A stretch of DNA of 54,256 bases, taken from positions 1-54,256 of the IMG/VR virus record IMGVR_UViG_3300030328_001943. The stretch is one strand, 5' to 3'. Shown here in pieces: positions 7,898 through 14,040 of the stretch. Both the position numbers and the translations under genes were made by a program. Position 1 is the stretch's first letter; the number at the start of each line of letters is the position of its first letter. A model generated the notes under the pieces. That model saw only the letters and a list, made by a program, of their open reading frames with translations, had not been told where the DNA came from and did no database searches. The stretch is from a virus.

Positions 7898-8180
7898 GGT
7901 CTTAGGTGTAAATTTCTACCAGAAACCTAGCTTCTAAATAATAAATAATACAAACCCCGATCCCGTTTTACTCTTGACATACTTGACAGGCAGGAGATCC
8001 CAGCGCGCGCTCCATCCAGCTCTATAGTGTTATAAAAAAATTTTTAACCACCTGGTTTTTTACTATAAACAGTCCCGTTCCCGTCCCGATTACCTGAAGT
8101 GCCAGGAGGGCCCTCTGGATCTCCTGAGTGATGTGTATGTGTTAAAGTATACATATGGTTCAAAATAGCAAAAAAGCTAT

Positions 8181-8195
8181 CCCGTCCCGTCCCGT
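8181..8195. repeat. Triple tandem CCCGT repeat
   Basis: Three perfect tandem copies of a five-base unit lie 90 bp from a related triple array (8073-8090). Both are in the divergent control region. They may be protein-binding iterons or part of the wider CCCGAT motif family. Confidence 0.7.
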
Positions 8196-8317
8196 TTGAA
8201 TTTATATTGGCAGACCGACCGAGGGACAAAGAAAATGCTAATAATCTCACCCCCCTATGAAAATAATATTATTTACAATATTTTATAGATACTAATAGTA
8301 ATCTCCATAAAAGTATG

Positions 8318-8337
8318 TATAATTTACATATAGTAAT
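8318..8337 (+). promoter_or_regulatory. Candidate -10 box and operator of the rightward small-gene operon
   Basis: TATAAT (8318-8323) has no clear -35. It is followed at once by TTTAC-ATATA-GTAAT (8323-8337), which differs by one base from the copy at 6319-6333. A repressor bound here would sit on the transcription start. Confidence 0.5.
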
Positions 8338-8354
8338 CATTAACAGGAGAAATA

Positions 8355-8771
8355 ATGAAATACAAATTGAAAGAAAATAATAAATTTACGCATATCAGGA
8401 AGAACACTTTTGATATACCAACAGGGCCGTTAGATAGTCCTATAACGAACGGACATGAACTCTACGAGTTTCTTATGAGTATAGCTAACAAAGAACGCTA
8501 TCAGTTCAAAGGAAGAGGTAGAGGTAGCCGTAAGAAATACGGAACTGTTAGAGATCTACCAATAGAATACGCTGAAAAAATAGCACTCTATCACTCTACT
8601 AGAGATCATATTGCTTACAAAGAAATACAAGAATTAGAAAGATCTAACTCAGCTTGGAAGATTAGCTGTCAGTTAGAAAATGTTATGTCAGCGATTGAAG
8701 ATCATAACGCAGAGTTTAATAACGATTTAGAAGTAGAATTTAGCAACAAGGAGGAGTTATGCCAAGAGTAA
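8355..8771 (+). CDS. Hypothetical protein (138 aa), first gene of rightward operon
   Basis: Unknown. It is a charged soluble protein with a basic Gly/Arg patch near residues 50-60 (RYQFKGRGRGSRKKYG) that could bind nucleic acid or be flexible, followed by helical segments with an acidic end. A good ribosome-binding site (CAGGAGAAATA) precedes the ATG. The stop overlaps the next gene by 13 bases. It heads an operon of small unknown genes, likely early expressed. Confidence 0.65.
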   Translation: MKYKLKENNKFTHIRKNTFDIPTGPLDSPITNGHELYEFLMSIANKERYQFKGRGRGSRKKYGTVRDLPIEYAEKIALYHSTRDHIAYKEIQELERSNSAWKISCQLENVMSAIEDHNAEFNNDLEVEFSNKEELCQE

Positions 8772-8995
8772 AACATCTAACCAGAGGAACGACTATAGAA
8801 CTTACAGCAGAGGAATCTCATAAGTTTATAGATCTAATTAATGAACTTGATAATACTTTATTTACAGTTTATGAAATACAAGATTTATATTTATCAGACA
8901 TACAAAAATTAAATGATTTAAAGCTTCATTTAATTAGGTTGTTTAATTTAGATTATGACAGGGACGACCGCAGATATATTAAGGAGAAAAAATAA
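8759..8995 (+). CDS. Small hypothetical protein (78 aa)
   Basis: Unknown. It is helical with a Leu/Asp-rich middle (HKFIDLINELDNTLFTVYEI) and a charged tail (DYDRDDRRYIKEKK). A strong ribosome-binding site (AAGGAGGAGTT) lies inside the upstream gene. Its stop shares a base with the next start. Confidence 0.6.
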   Translation: MPRVKHLTRGTTIELTAEESHKFIDLINELDNTLFTVYEIQDLYLSDIQKLNDLKLHLIRLFNLDYDRDDRRYIKEKK

Positions 8996-9384
8996 TGTCT
9001 ACATATTACAGACCAAGCACACCAATACCATTAGATGATATTAAGAACAACAAGAGTCTTAAACTACAAGGCTTTAAAGTGGTTCAAGAAGATGGAGAAC
9101 AATATTTTTATTGTGATTCATATTTACATTTTAGTACAGACAACAAAAATAATGTGATAGATCTATACAGATACAACAGCAATAATGCTGATGATGTATT
9201 AGAGCCGTTGTCTATAGAGTTTGGAGTAGATTTCATTAGTGAGTATGAGGACGAATACCAGGATCTAGCAAGTCCAGATACACCTGTAATGACTTTTAGT
9301 TGGGAGAGCCTAGCAGAGCAAGGCCATTCACCTAAGATGATTGAAAGTACTTTAGCAGAACAAGGAAATGAAAATGAAATATGA
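8995..9384 (+). CDS. Hypothetical acidic protein (129 aa)
   Basis: Unknown. It is acidic, with many Asp, Glu, Asn and Tyr residues (EYEDEYQDLASPD), and probably an alpha/beta soluble protein. The ribosome-binding site AAGGAG is 8 nt from the ATG. Such acidic early phage proteins are sometimes DNA mimics or host inhibitors, but nothing in the sequence proves it here. Confidence 0.6.
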   Translation: MSTYYRPSTPIPLDDIKNNKSLKLQGFKVVQEDGEQYFYCDSYLHFSTDNKNNVIDLYRYNSNNADDVLEPLSIEFGVDFISEYEDEYQDLASPDTPVMTFSWESLAEQGHSPKMIESTLAEQGNENEI

Positions 9385-9559
9385 AGTTAAGACCGACCCC
9401 AGATATTGGGATTGTGATTGCGATAATAAATACATACATCTTAAAACAGACAAATTGTCTTGTTCTATATGTGGAATGACTGAAGATGAGTGTTCGGATT
9501 CAAGACCGAATGAAATTAAATTGTATTATACAAATTATAAGGAAAACCAAGATGGATAA
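9374..9559 (+). CDS. Small zinc-finger-like protein (61 aa)
   Basis: It has the Cys pattern C-D-C (DCDCDNKYIH) followed about 15 residues on by CSICG, with further Cys and His nearby, suggesting a small zinc ribbon. I prefer the second of two in-frame ATGs because AAGGA lies about 7 nt before it, while the first ATG (9368) touches the ribosome-binding site. It overlaps its upstream neighbour by 11 bases. Target unknown. Confidence 0.55.
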   Translation: MKYEVKTDPRYWDCDCDNKYIHLKTDKLSCSICGMTEDECSDSRPNEIKLYYTNYKENQDG

Positions 9560-9776
9560 AGATAAACAGAAAAGGTTAAAAAAACTTTGGTGGTCCTTGT
9601 TTGAACTAACAAGCGAACTAGGAGATTTAAATTCTAGGGACGTGGTTCATTTAGGTATCTCATTCTTTGGAACAGTAGGAATTGATTGTGCACCTACAGA
9701 ACAAGAAGGCAAAGAATACATGATAGACATAATTAATAATTTGGAATTTAAAAAAAGGAGTGCAGATGAAAGTTGA
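9552..9776 (+). CDS. Small hypothetical protein (74 aa)
   Basis: Unknown. It begins MDKDKQKRLKKLWW, a basic amphipathic helix, followed by helical and Gly-containing segments. The frame is open further upstream, but the ATG at 9552 has AAGGA about 10 nt before it and overlaps the previous stop by 8 bases, the usual arrangement in this operon. Confidence 0.55.
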   Translation: MDKDKQKRLKKLWWSLFELTSELGDLNSRDVVHLGISFFGTVGIDCAPTEQEGKEYMIDIINNLEFKKRSADES

Positions 9777-9921
9777 AAAACTTATAAAAATTCTACAAAA
9801 GTTTAATCCTAAAGATGAAGTAATTTTCTATCACTTAAAAAACTACAATCTAAAAGGTTGTCAGTTAGAAACTGTTATAGAAACTGAGTTAGGTGTTGAA
9901 CTAACAGTAGAGGATAACTAA
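9766..9921 (+). CDS. Small hypothetical protein (51 aa)
   Basis: The frame starts MKVEKLIKILQKFNPKDEV. That opening (hydrophobic helix, then NPKDEV before a beta strand) matches a common class of tiny phage proteins with an L-x-x-L...DP-x-x-EV pattern. The ribosome-binding site is AAAGGAGTGCAG directly before the ATG, and the start overlaps the previous gene by 11 bases. Function unknown. Confidence 0.65.
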   Translation: MKVEKLIKILQKFNPKDEVIFYHLKNYNLKGCQLETVIETELGVELTVEDN

Positions 9922-9922
9922 G

Positions 9923-9982
9923 ATGCTTGAAGTATTAGTTGCTATAATTGTCTTATCAGCTTTAGCTTCATTTAGAGATTAG
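9923..9982 (+). CDS. Possible 19-aa membrane peptide
   Basis: The frame MLEVLVAIIVLSALASFRD starts 2 bases after the previous stop and encodes one short hydrophobic helix. There is no clear ribosome-binding site apart from weak purines in the preceding gene. It may be a real membrane micropeptide or chance. Confidence 0.25.
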   Translation: MLEVLVAIIVLSALASFRD

Positions 9983-9989
9983 TTTTTGC

Positions 9990-10170
9990 TGGGTGGAGGT
10001 ATGTATATTTATACTTCTCCAAAACTCTGCTTGGCAAGTGACTCTTTGATAGTTTGAGTCGTTAATCCAAAACTATCACTTAAACAAAGTGGTGCTGACG
10101 AGATTCACGAGGTCAGTTAAATGATGACTTGTTAAATACTCCAGCCACACCTTTTACTGGAGTTATTTAT
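9990..10170 (+). ncRNA. Candidate structured non-coding RNA or structured 3' end
   Basis: Between the last rightward gene and the convergent terS lies a stretch with no frame but several hairpins. They are GGAGGTAT/ATACTTCTCC (9995-10020), GATAGTTT/AAACTATC (10048-10055 with 10070-10077), CTGAC/GTCAG (10095-10099 with 10112-10116) and ACTCCAG/CTGGAGT (10138-10144 with 10157-10163). A competing GACTC/GAGTC pair spans part of the second stem, so two folds are possible. The last hairpin has only a weak T tract. It matches no RNA class I know. Confidence 0.4.
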
Positions 10171-10180
10171 GGAATGGTTT

Positions 10181-10732
10181 TTATTTTTCTGCGTTATCGC
10201 TTTGTTGATTGTCGAGTAAAGGATCTTCTGGCTTTACTTCAATAGTTTGTCCTAATAACTGTGCTAACCTTTTCTCTACTTCTTCCCTAGACATTTGATC
10301 TATTGTCCCGTATTTAACTTCTTTGCGATCCACAACCAGGCCTCCAACCTTCAAGAGCATACCCTGGGCTGCAACAGCAGCGTTATAACTGCCGTTCTCT
10401 AAGGCTTTATCCCGTATGGTATACAAATCTTGGACAGCCCGATCATAATTGAGTTCATACTTCTTTTTAACTTCATTCATTAAATGATGATATTCAGATC
10501 TAACGAGTGGATTCATCATTAACTTATTAGCTTGTTGGCGTGGATCTTTGTACCCAGCCTTACTTGCAGCTTCAATCAAGCTTTCGCGTGGATTATTAAC
10601 TGCGTTCCAGATAAACAAGTGTTGCCTACGATTCAGGCGTTTATCAAGTGTAAAATATTCTATTGGGGGATCATCAGTATCTTTGATGATGGGATTATAT
10701 ACTAGCTTTTCGTCAGCGACTCTTGGTTTCAT
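10181..10732 (-). CDS. terS: Terminase small subunit
   Basis: This is the DNA-recognition subunit of the packaging machine. The N-terminal part has the family pattern: RRQHLFIWNAVNN, then EAASKAGYK, QANKLMMNP and a following helix. This is the helix-turn-helix region of Terminase_2-type small subunits, which have tandem-repeat-like winged elements. A long charged helix and an acidic tail follow. At 183 aa the size is normal. It is unusual in lying about 9 kb from terL, in another transcription unit, with its own promoter (TTGACG/TATCAT) upstream. Confidence 0.85.
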   Translation of the reverse strand: MKPRVADEKLVYNPIIKDTDDPPIEYFTLDKRLNRRQHLFIWNAVNNPRESLIEAASKAGYKDPRQQANKLMMNPLVRSEYHHLMNEVKKKYELNYDRAVQDLYTIRDKALENGSYNAAVAAQGMLLKVGGLVVDRKEVKYGTIDQMSREEVEKRLAQLLGQTIEVKPEDPLLDNQQSDNAEK

Positions 10733-10956
10733 AAGTACTTATAAATATTACCTTACCCTACCAATCCTTATAGTATTACCGAGATGATAGCATCTGAGCT
10801 GAGCGCGCGTCAATATATTTTTTATAAATATATGTATGTTTTATTTATTACTCTGACAAAAATGACAAAAATAAAAAAATCCCGAAACCCCCGTGTTTAT
10901 AAGGTTTTCTTGCGTCATGACACTTATGACAATAATACGACAATAATAATTTATGT
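10733..10956. other. Non-coding leader and promoter region of terS
   Basis: This AT-rich gap has no gene. On the minus strand it contains CCCGAAACCCCCGT (10881-10894, relative of the CCCGAT motifs), a GCGCGCG run (about 10804-10809) and a good promoter. A hydrophobic plus-strand frame crossing this gap has no ribosome-binding site and is not credible. Confidence 0.55.
10784..10813 (-). promoter_or_regulatory. Sigma70-type promoter of terS
   Basis: On the minus strand TTGACG (10808-10813), an 18-bp spacer and TATCAT (10784-10789) lie about 50 bp before the terS ATG. The -35 is fused to a GCGCGC block, like the GC palindromes found near other promoters here. Confidence 0.55.
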
Positions 10957-11229
10957 TTATTTTGTTTTAACTTTGCCATTTTTATGAACATCATAAACTC
11001 TTTTATGAAAATATTTTATAAACTCACAAACTTCATTAGCTTTATAGCAAGCTTCTTTGTGTTCAAGTTCTAAACTAAAATAAACTGTTAATGCTGTGTG
11101 TCCAATGTCTTTTAAAGGCAGATTATATGAATCAAGTCTATTCATCATTTGTTTTAAAGATTCTTTTTTAATATCATCTTTACTCTTCATTCTCCCTTTT
11201 AAAATATCTATACCTTTTTTATGTGCCAT
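10957..11229 (-). CDS. Small hypothetical protein (90 aa)
   Basis: Unknown. It is Lys-rich and helical, with a central hydrophobic part (LPLKDIGHTALTVYFSLELE) and a Cys/Tyr-containing region (EACYKANEVCEFIKYFHKRVYD). GGAG lies 10 nt before the start codon, and the gene begins 4 bases after the stop of the SET-domain gene. Last gene of its leftward unit. Confidence 0.6.
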   Translation of the reverse strand: MAHKKGIDILKGRMKSKDDIKKESLKQMMNRLDSYNLPLKDIGHTALTVYFSLELEHKEACYKANEVCEFIKYFHKRVYDVHKNGKVKTK

Positions 11230-11233
11230 GTTC

Positions 11234-11563
11234 TCAAGACTCCGTAAGACTATATTTTAGCGTTAATTCTTCACCTGATTTAACTTTTACAGTAGTAACT
11301 AAATCGTACATATCCATCTCTAAGAATGTATTAACTTTTTTCACTAAAACACAATTTGGTTTATCCGAGTGGTTGATAAAACCGCCTAATGGCATACGGA
11401 TTAAATTAAGGTGAGTTTTTGCTCTATTAGATCTTATATGCGATATACCTAAATTAGTGTTGCCTGTTATATCTTCAACTGCAAATAGACCCAAACCCTC
11501 TATATCACTAGGCTGTATTGTTAAACAGTCTGGTAAGGGCCTATAACTAAATTTATCACTCAT
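11234..11563 (-). CDS. SET-domain protein (putative lysine methyltransferase)
   Basis: SET enzymes move a methyl group from S-adenosylmethionine to lysine side chains. This 109-aa protein shows the SET order: N-terminal IEGLGLFAVEDI (G-x-G-L-F-A), then GGFINHSDKPNC (the NHS-x-x-PN cofactor and knot motif) and GEELTLKY (the G-E-E-L-x-x-x-Y catalytic end). I chose the ATG at 11563 because it overlaps the previous stop as ATGAGTGA; an upstream frame extension adds 13 unlikely residues. It is short for the family but holds all core motifs. The substrate could be a host or phage protein. Confidence 0.8.
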   Translation of the reverse strand: MSDKFSYRPLPDCLTIQPSDIEGLGLFAVEDITGNTNLGISHIRSNRAKTHLNLIRMPLGGFINHSDKPNCVLVKKVNTFLEMDMYDLVTTVKVKSGEELTLKYSLTES

Positions 11564-11747
11564 ATTTACCGCTAATGCCATGAAACTCGTCCCACATATC
11601 ATTTAGGTTGTCTAAATAGAATGATGATTCATATTGCGAACTTATCTTTATTAGATTGTTCTTGAACTCATTAACAGTCTCGGCACCCTCTATAGCTATC
11701 TCACAATCACTTTCAAACTGAATTAATAGATCTTTTAGTCTTGACAT
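11556..11747 (-). CDS. Small hypothetical protein (63 aa)
   Basis: Unknown. It is an acidic helical protein (MSRLKDLLIQFESDCEIAIE and a C-terminal NLNDMWDEFHG). The ribosome-binding site AAAAGGAGTATTT lies before the ATG. It overlaps both the 62-aa gene upstream and the SET gene downstream, so translation of all three is likely coupled. Confidence 0.6.
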   Translation of the reverse strand: MSRLKDLLIQFESDCEIAIEGAETVNEFKNNLIKISSQYESSFYLDNLNDMWDEFHGISGKYE

Positions 11748-11923
11748 AAATACTCCTTTTTCTTTTTTTTGTAATCTTTAATTATCCATTCAATTTGTAT
11801 GGCTAGAGATCTCATACCTAAAGCATGATCGCTTTCTCTATCGTCCTCATGATCGGTGTCAATAAGAACAGTGTTAGTTAACTGTTTGATCTCTTCAATG
11901 CACTCAGTTTCCAAATCCCTCAT
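11735..11923 (-). CDS. Small hypothetical protein (62 aa)
   Basis: Unknown. The pattern resembles small phage proteins of the form ECIEEIKQL...DHALGMRSLAIQIEWIIKDY, with an acidic His/Asp loop (DTDHEDDRESDHALG) that could bind metal, and a Lys-rich tail. A good ribosome-binding site (AAAAGGAGTATAAC) precedes the start. Confidence 0.6.
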   Translation of the reverse strand: MRDLETECIEEIKQLTNTVLIDTDHEDDRESDHALGMRSLAIQIEWIIKDYKKKKKEYLCQD

Positions 11924-11940
11924 GTTATACTCCTTTTAAG

Positions 11941-11967
11941 CAAGGGAGTTCTAGCCAGGCCCCCTTG
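11941..11967. promoter_or_regulatory. Hairpin in the leader of the 62-aa gene
   Basis: CAAGGG (11941-11946) pairs with CCCTTG (11962-11967), with GC-rich sequence inside the 15-nt loop. It sits between the 73-aa and 62-aa genes, about 10 nt before the ribosome-binding site. It may moderate read-through or translation. Confidence 0.4.
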
Positions 11968-11980
11968 ATCCTGATAGATG

Positions 11981-12202
11981 TCAATATGTACGGAGAGCAG
12001 TACTAACATCACTAGATAAGCCAAGATCATGTAAAAACATCAGAACATCAGTTCTGGGATCCTCACACTCTACTCCCACAAAACTTTTGTAATACTTTCT
12101 GTAATTATAAGTCAGCTCATCTAGATCTCCAAACCCGTCCATACACGCATTTTTAAAGGCATTATTAATATTTAATCTAAATTGTTCTTCCTTATCATAC
12201 AT
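11981..12202 (-). CDS. Small hypothetical protein (73 aa)
   Basis: Unknown. It is an acidic, helical protein with aromatic pairs (NYRKYYKSFVG) and a hydrophobic C-terminal helix (RTDVLMFLHDLGLSSDVSTALRTY). Its ribosome-binding site is weak (GAGAT). First gene of the leftward unit that ends with the 90-aa gene, divergent from the exonuclease operon. Confidence 0.55.
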   Translation of the reverse strand: MYDKEEQFRLNINNAFKNACMDGFGDLDELTYNYRKYYKSFVGVECEDPRTDVLMFLHDLGLSSDVSTALRTY

Positions 12203-12277
12203 AATTTAATCTCGTTGTAGTAGACATATTATATGAAACTCTTTACAATTACAAACTATATATATAAGGAGTAGTTT

Positions 12278-12424
12278 ATGTCTGAAGAAAAATCAGATTT
12301 CGACTGGGAAAAAGAGCAGAAAAAAGATTATAACTTTATAGTCATATCTGAATTTATCTCTATCGTCGAAGAAATTAGTAAAATAATTAATCGTAAAAAC
12401 GAGGAGAAAAAAGATGGAAAATAA
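12278..12424 (+). CDS. Small hypothetical protein (48 aa)
   Basis: The frame runs from MSEEKSDFDWEKEQKK to NRKNEEKKDGK, with a hydrophobic middle (YNFIVISEFISIVEEISKII) that looks like an amphipathic helix. The ribosome-binding site TAAGGAGTAGTTT precedes the ATG. Its end overlaps the exonuclease start by 11 bases, which supports it as a real first gene of the rightward replication operon. Function unknown. Confidence 0.6.
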   Translation: MSEEKSDFDWEKEQKKDYNFIVISEFISIVEEISKIINRKNEEKKDGK

Positions 12425-13301
12425 AGAGCTACCACAAGATCTAGCAGAACAACGCCAAATAATTATGGGTGATGCTTTCTACCTGCCTGGTATAAGTAAT
12501 AATGATTATCATGCTTCATCAGGCGTATCATCATCAATTATCAGAAAGTTTGGCAGAAGTCAGCTTCATGCTTTGCGAGAAGAAGTAGAAAAAACACCAG
12601 CTTTACGCTTTGGATCCGCAGCCCACTCTTATATTGTTGAGGGAGAAAATGTATTTAACAATGAAGTGGCTTGCATCAGTGGATCTCCCTATACCAACGC
12701 TAACAAACAATTGCGCGCTGACTATGAGGCTAGAGGCTTAACAGTAATAACCGTTGAAGAAAGAGATAGGATTATTGATATGAGTAATTCTCTTTTACCA
12801 GAGGCATATAAGATGTTGAACCCTGACGAGGGTGATTATCCAGGTGCATTTGAATCACCATATGAGCAAGCAATATATTGGTATGAAAAAGGATTATTGT
12901 TAAAAGTCAAATCTGATGTCATACGCAAGCCTTTGAATCATCCGCACGCATCTAACTCAGTTATCTTAATTGATTATAAAACTACGGCTGATTGTTCTCC
13001 TAAGGGGTTTACCAGTTCAATTTATAAGTTTGACTATCACCTGCAAGCTGCTTGGTATAAGAGAGCTTACGAGAGAGCTGGTCTTAAAGTTGAAGGTTTT
13101 GCTTTTGTTGCTCAAGAAAAGAAAATACCTTACGCATCTAAAATATTTTGGATTAGTAATGCAGATATGGATAAAGGTTGGGTTTATTTGGATAGATTGA
13201 TTACTGAATACAAATCAGTAGTAAATGGAGCAAGTCCAACAATCTACAACACGCCACATCAAGTCAATATAGATATAGTATGGAGAAAAGAAAATGGATA
13301 A
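12414..13301 (+). CDS. PD-(D/E)XK exonuclease, Exo VIII/DUF3799 type
   Basis: This is probably a 5'-3' exonuclease that makes single strands for recombination. The N terminus has the family opening YHASSGVSSSIIRKFG, then the conserved ALRFGSAAHSYIVEG near residues 63-77. The catalytic core follows as KVKSDVIRK (Asp), ILIDYKTTA (Asp-x-Lys) and a YHLQAAWYKRAYE helix. The 295-aa length is normal for this family. A ribosome-binding site (GAGGAGAAAA) lies in the preceding small gene. Its likely partners, a Sak4-like ATPase and a DUF669 protein, are on the opposite strand 2 kb away. Confidence 0.85.
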   Translation: MENKELPQDLAEQRQIIMGDAFYLPGISNNDYHASSGVSSSIIRKFGRSQLHALREEVEKTPALRFGSAAHSYIVEGENVFNNEVACISGSPYTNANKQLRADYEARGLTVITVEERDRIIDMSNSLLPEAYKMLNPDEGDYPGAFESPYEQAIYWYEKGLLLKVKSDVIRKPLNHPHASNSVILIDYKTTADCSPKGFTSSIYKFDYHLQAAWYKRAYERAGLKVEGFAFVAQEKKIPYASKIFWISNADMDKGWVYLDRLITEYKSVVNGASPTIYNTPHQVNIDIVWRKENG

Positions 13302-13518
13302 AGATAACGCTGTTTATACGCCACCACACTATACTCAAGGTGAGATAGAGTTTATACAAGCTATGAGATCTATGCTTACGCCAGAAGAGTTTAAAGGTTT
13401 TTGCAAAGGTAATGCCGTTAAATATATCTGGCGTGAAGCACATAAGGGTAAAAGCAAGCAAGATTTAGAAAAGGCCGTTGTATATCTTAACTGGGCTATT
13501 AATCAAATGGAGTATTAG
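13294..13518 (+). CDS. DUF3310 (SaV-like) protein
   Basis: This 74-aa protein has the whole family pattern: PPHYTQGEIEFIQAM, then EEFKGFCKGNAVKYIWR, then KSKQDLEKAVVYLNWAI. DUF3310 proteins are common in tailed phages near nucleotide and replication genes; some appear fused to nucleotide-metabolism domains. Their biochemical role is not settled. It overlaps the exonuclease by 8 bases, with GGAGAAAAGAAA as the ribosome-binding site. Confidence 0.9.
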   Translation: MDKDNAVYTPPHYTQGEIEFIQAMRSMLTPEEFKGFCKGNAVKYIWREAHKGKSKQDLEKAVVYLNWAINQMEY

Positions 13519-13519
13519 A

Positions 13520-13768
13520 ATGAAAGAGATTGAACAAATTAAAATGCGTAAAGATATTGAGGTTTTAAAAGATAAATACAATATAAGAATACTTAGTCTT
13601 GCAAAAAAAATGGGTTTACGTGAAGTTAATCTTAGAAATTTTATGGATGGTAGAAAACTTATTGACAGAAATCATGAGATAGTAAAACAAGGATTACTGG
13701 ATGTTATGCAAGAAATTAAAGAAGCTAAAGAATATAAAGGCTTTGACCAAGGAGAAAATAATGTCTGA
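13520..13768 (+). CDS. Small HTH-like protein (82 aa)
   Basis: The middle part, RILSLAKKMGLREVNLRNF followed by MDGRKLI, has the spacing of a Cro-type helix-turn-helix, so it may bind DNA as a small regulator. The N- and C-terminal helices are Lys/Glu-rich. I chose the ATG at 13520 because GGAG lies 7 nt before it and it starts directly after the DUF3310 stop; the frame is open a little further upstream. Confidence 0.55.
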   Translation: MKEIEQIKMRKDIEVLKDKYNIRILSLAKKMGLREVNLRNFMDGRKLIDRNHEIVKQGLLDVMQEIKEAKEYKGFDQGENNV

Positions 13769-13916
13769 AAAAGAAGATAACAACATACCAACAATACAGA
13801 GGAACTTTGCAGATGATTTTATAACTATATCTTATCCAAATGGTAAGGTGATAAAATCTTATATTGATGGTAGAAAAAAAGATGTAATTATATTTGAGGG
13901 AGAAAATGATGATTGA
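13761..13916 (+). CDS. Small hypothetical protein (51 aa)
   Basis: Unknown. It begins MSEKEDNNIPTIQRNF and has a beta-like core (DFITISYPNGKVIKSYIDG) with an acidic end. The ribosome-binding site is AAGGAGAAAATA. It overlaps both neighbours by a few bases in the usual coupled way. The frame upstream of this ATG overlaps another gene and lacks a ribosome-binding site. Confidence 0.6.
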   Translation: MSEKEDNNIPTIQRNFADDFITISYPNGKVIKSYIDGRKKDVIIFEGENDD

Positions 13917-14040
13917 TGTTTTAATATGGTTATTTGTAATCTTTTTAGTCTGGAATGTGCTGGCAATGTCTTTAGTTTATACTCGTAGATGGGTAGATAG
14001 AAATAAACAAGATATAGTTAAGTGCAAATGGACAAAGTAA
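13906..14040 (+). CDS. Small single-span membrane protein (44 aa)
   Basis: The frame starts MMIDVLIWLFVIFLVWNVLA and gives one clear transmembrane helix, followed by a basic tail (RRWVDRNKQDIVKCKWTK) that would be cytoplasmic. The ribosome-binding site is GAGGGAGAAA. It overlaps the 51-aa gene upstream by 11 bases and the PAPS-reductase-like gene downstream by 13, so it is well embedded in the operon. Role unknown. Confidence 0.6.
   Translation: MMIDVLIWLFVIFLVWNVLAMSLVYTRRWVDRNKQDIVKCKWTK

Larger units (their letters stand above)
7789..8354. other. Divergent control region between leftward and rightward early units; possible origin
   Basis: This is the longest gene-free stretch. It holds a strong leftward promoter (7818-7845), a GC palindrome repeat (7879-7897), CTTAGGTGT (7901-7909), CCCCGATCCCGT (7955-7966) and a second GC palindrome AGCGCGCGCT (8002-8011). 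It also holds TCCCGTTCCCGTCCCGAT (8073-8090), a CAGGAG/CTCCTG hairpin near 8104-8127, a triple CCCGT (8181-8195) and a rightward promoter with operator (8318-8337). Tandem short repeats between divergent promoters also fit a replication origin, but no replication protein site is known to confirm that. Confidence 0.55.

Noticed and set aside
8073-8195. CRISPR-like array from CCCGT repeats
   Set aside because: The units are only five bases and directly tandem, with no spacers of regular length.
8044-8250. Minus-strand frame of 68 codons in the divergent control region
   Set aside because: Its codons are made up largely of the CCCGT repeats and hairpin sequence, it has no ribosome-binding site, and its composition is unlike neighbouring genes.
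10095-10116. Possible hammerhead ribozyme core (CTGACGAG)
   Set aside because: The CTGANGA box is present, but the required GAAA segment and the matching stems are missing nearby.
10784-10987. Hydrophobic plus-strand frame upstream of terS
   Set aside because: It overlaps the terS promoter and the end of the 90-aa gene, lacks a ribosome-binding site, and reflects AT-rich non-coding DNA.
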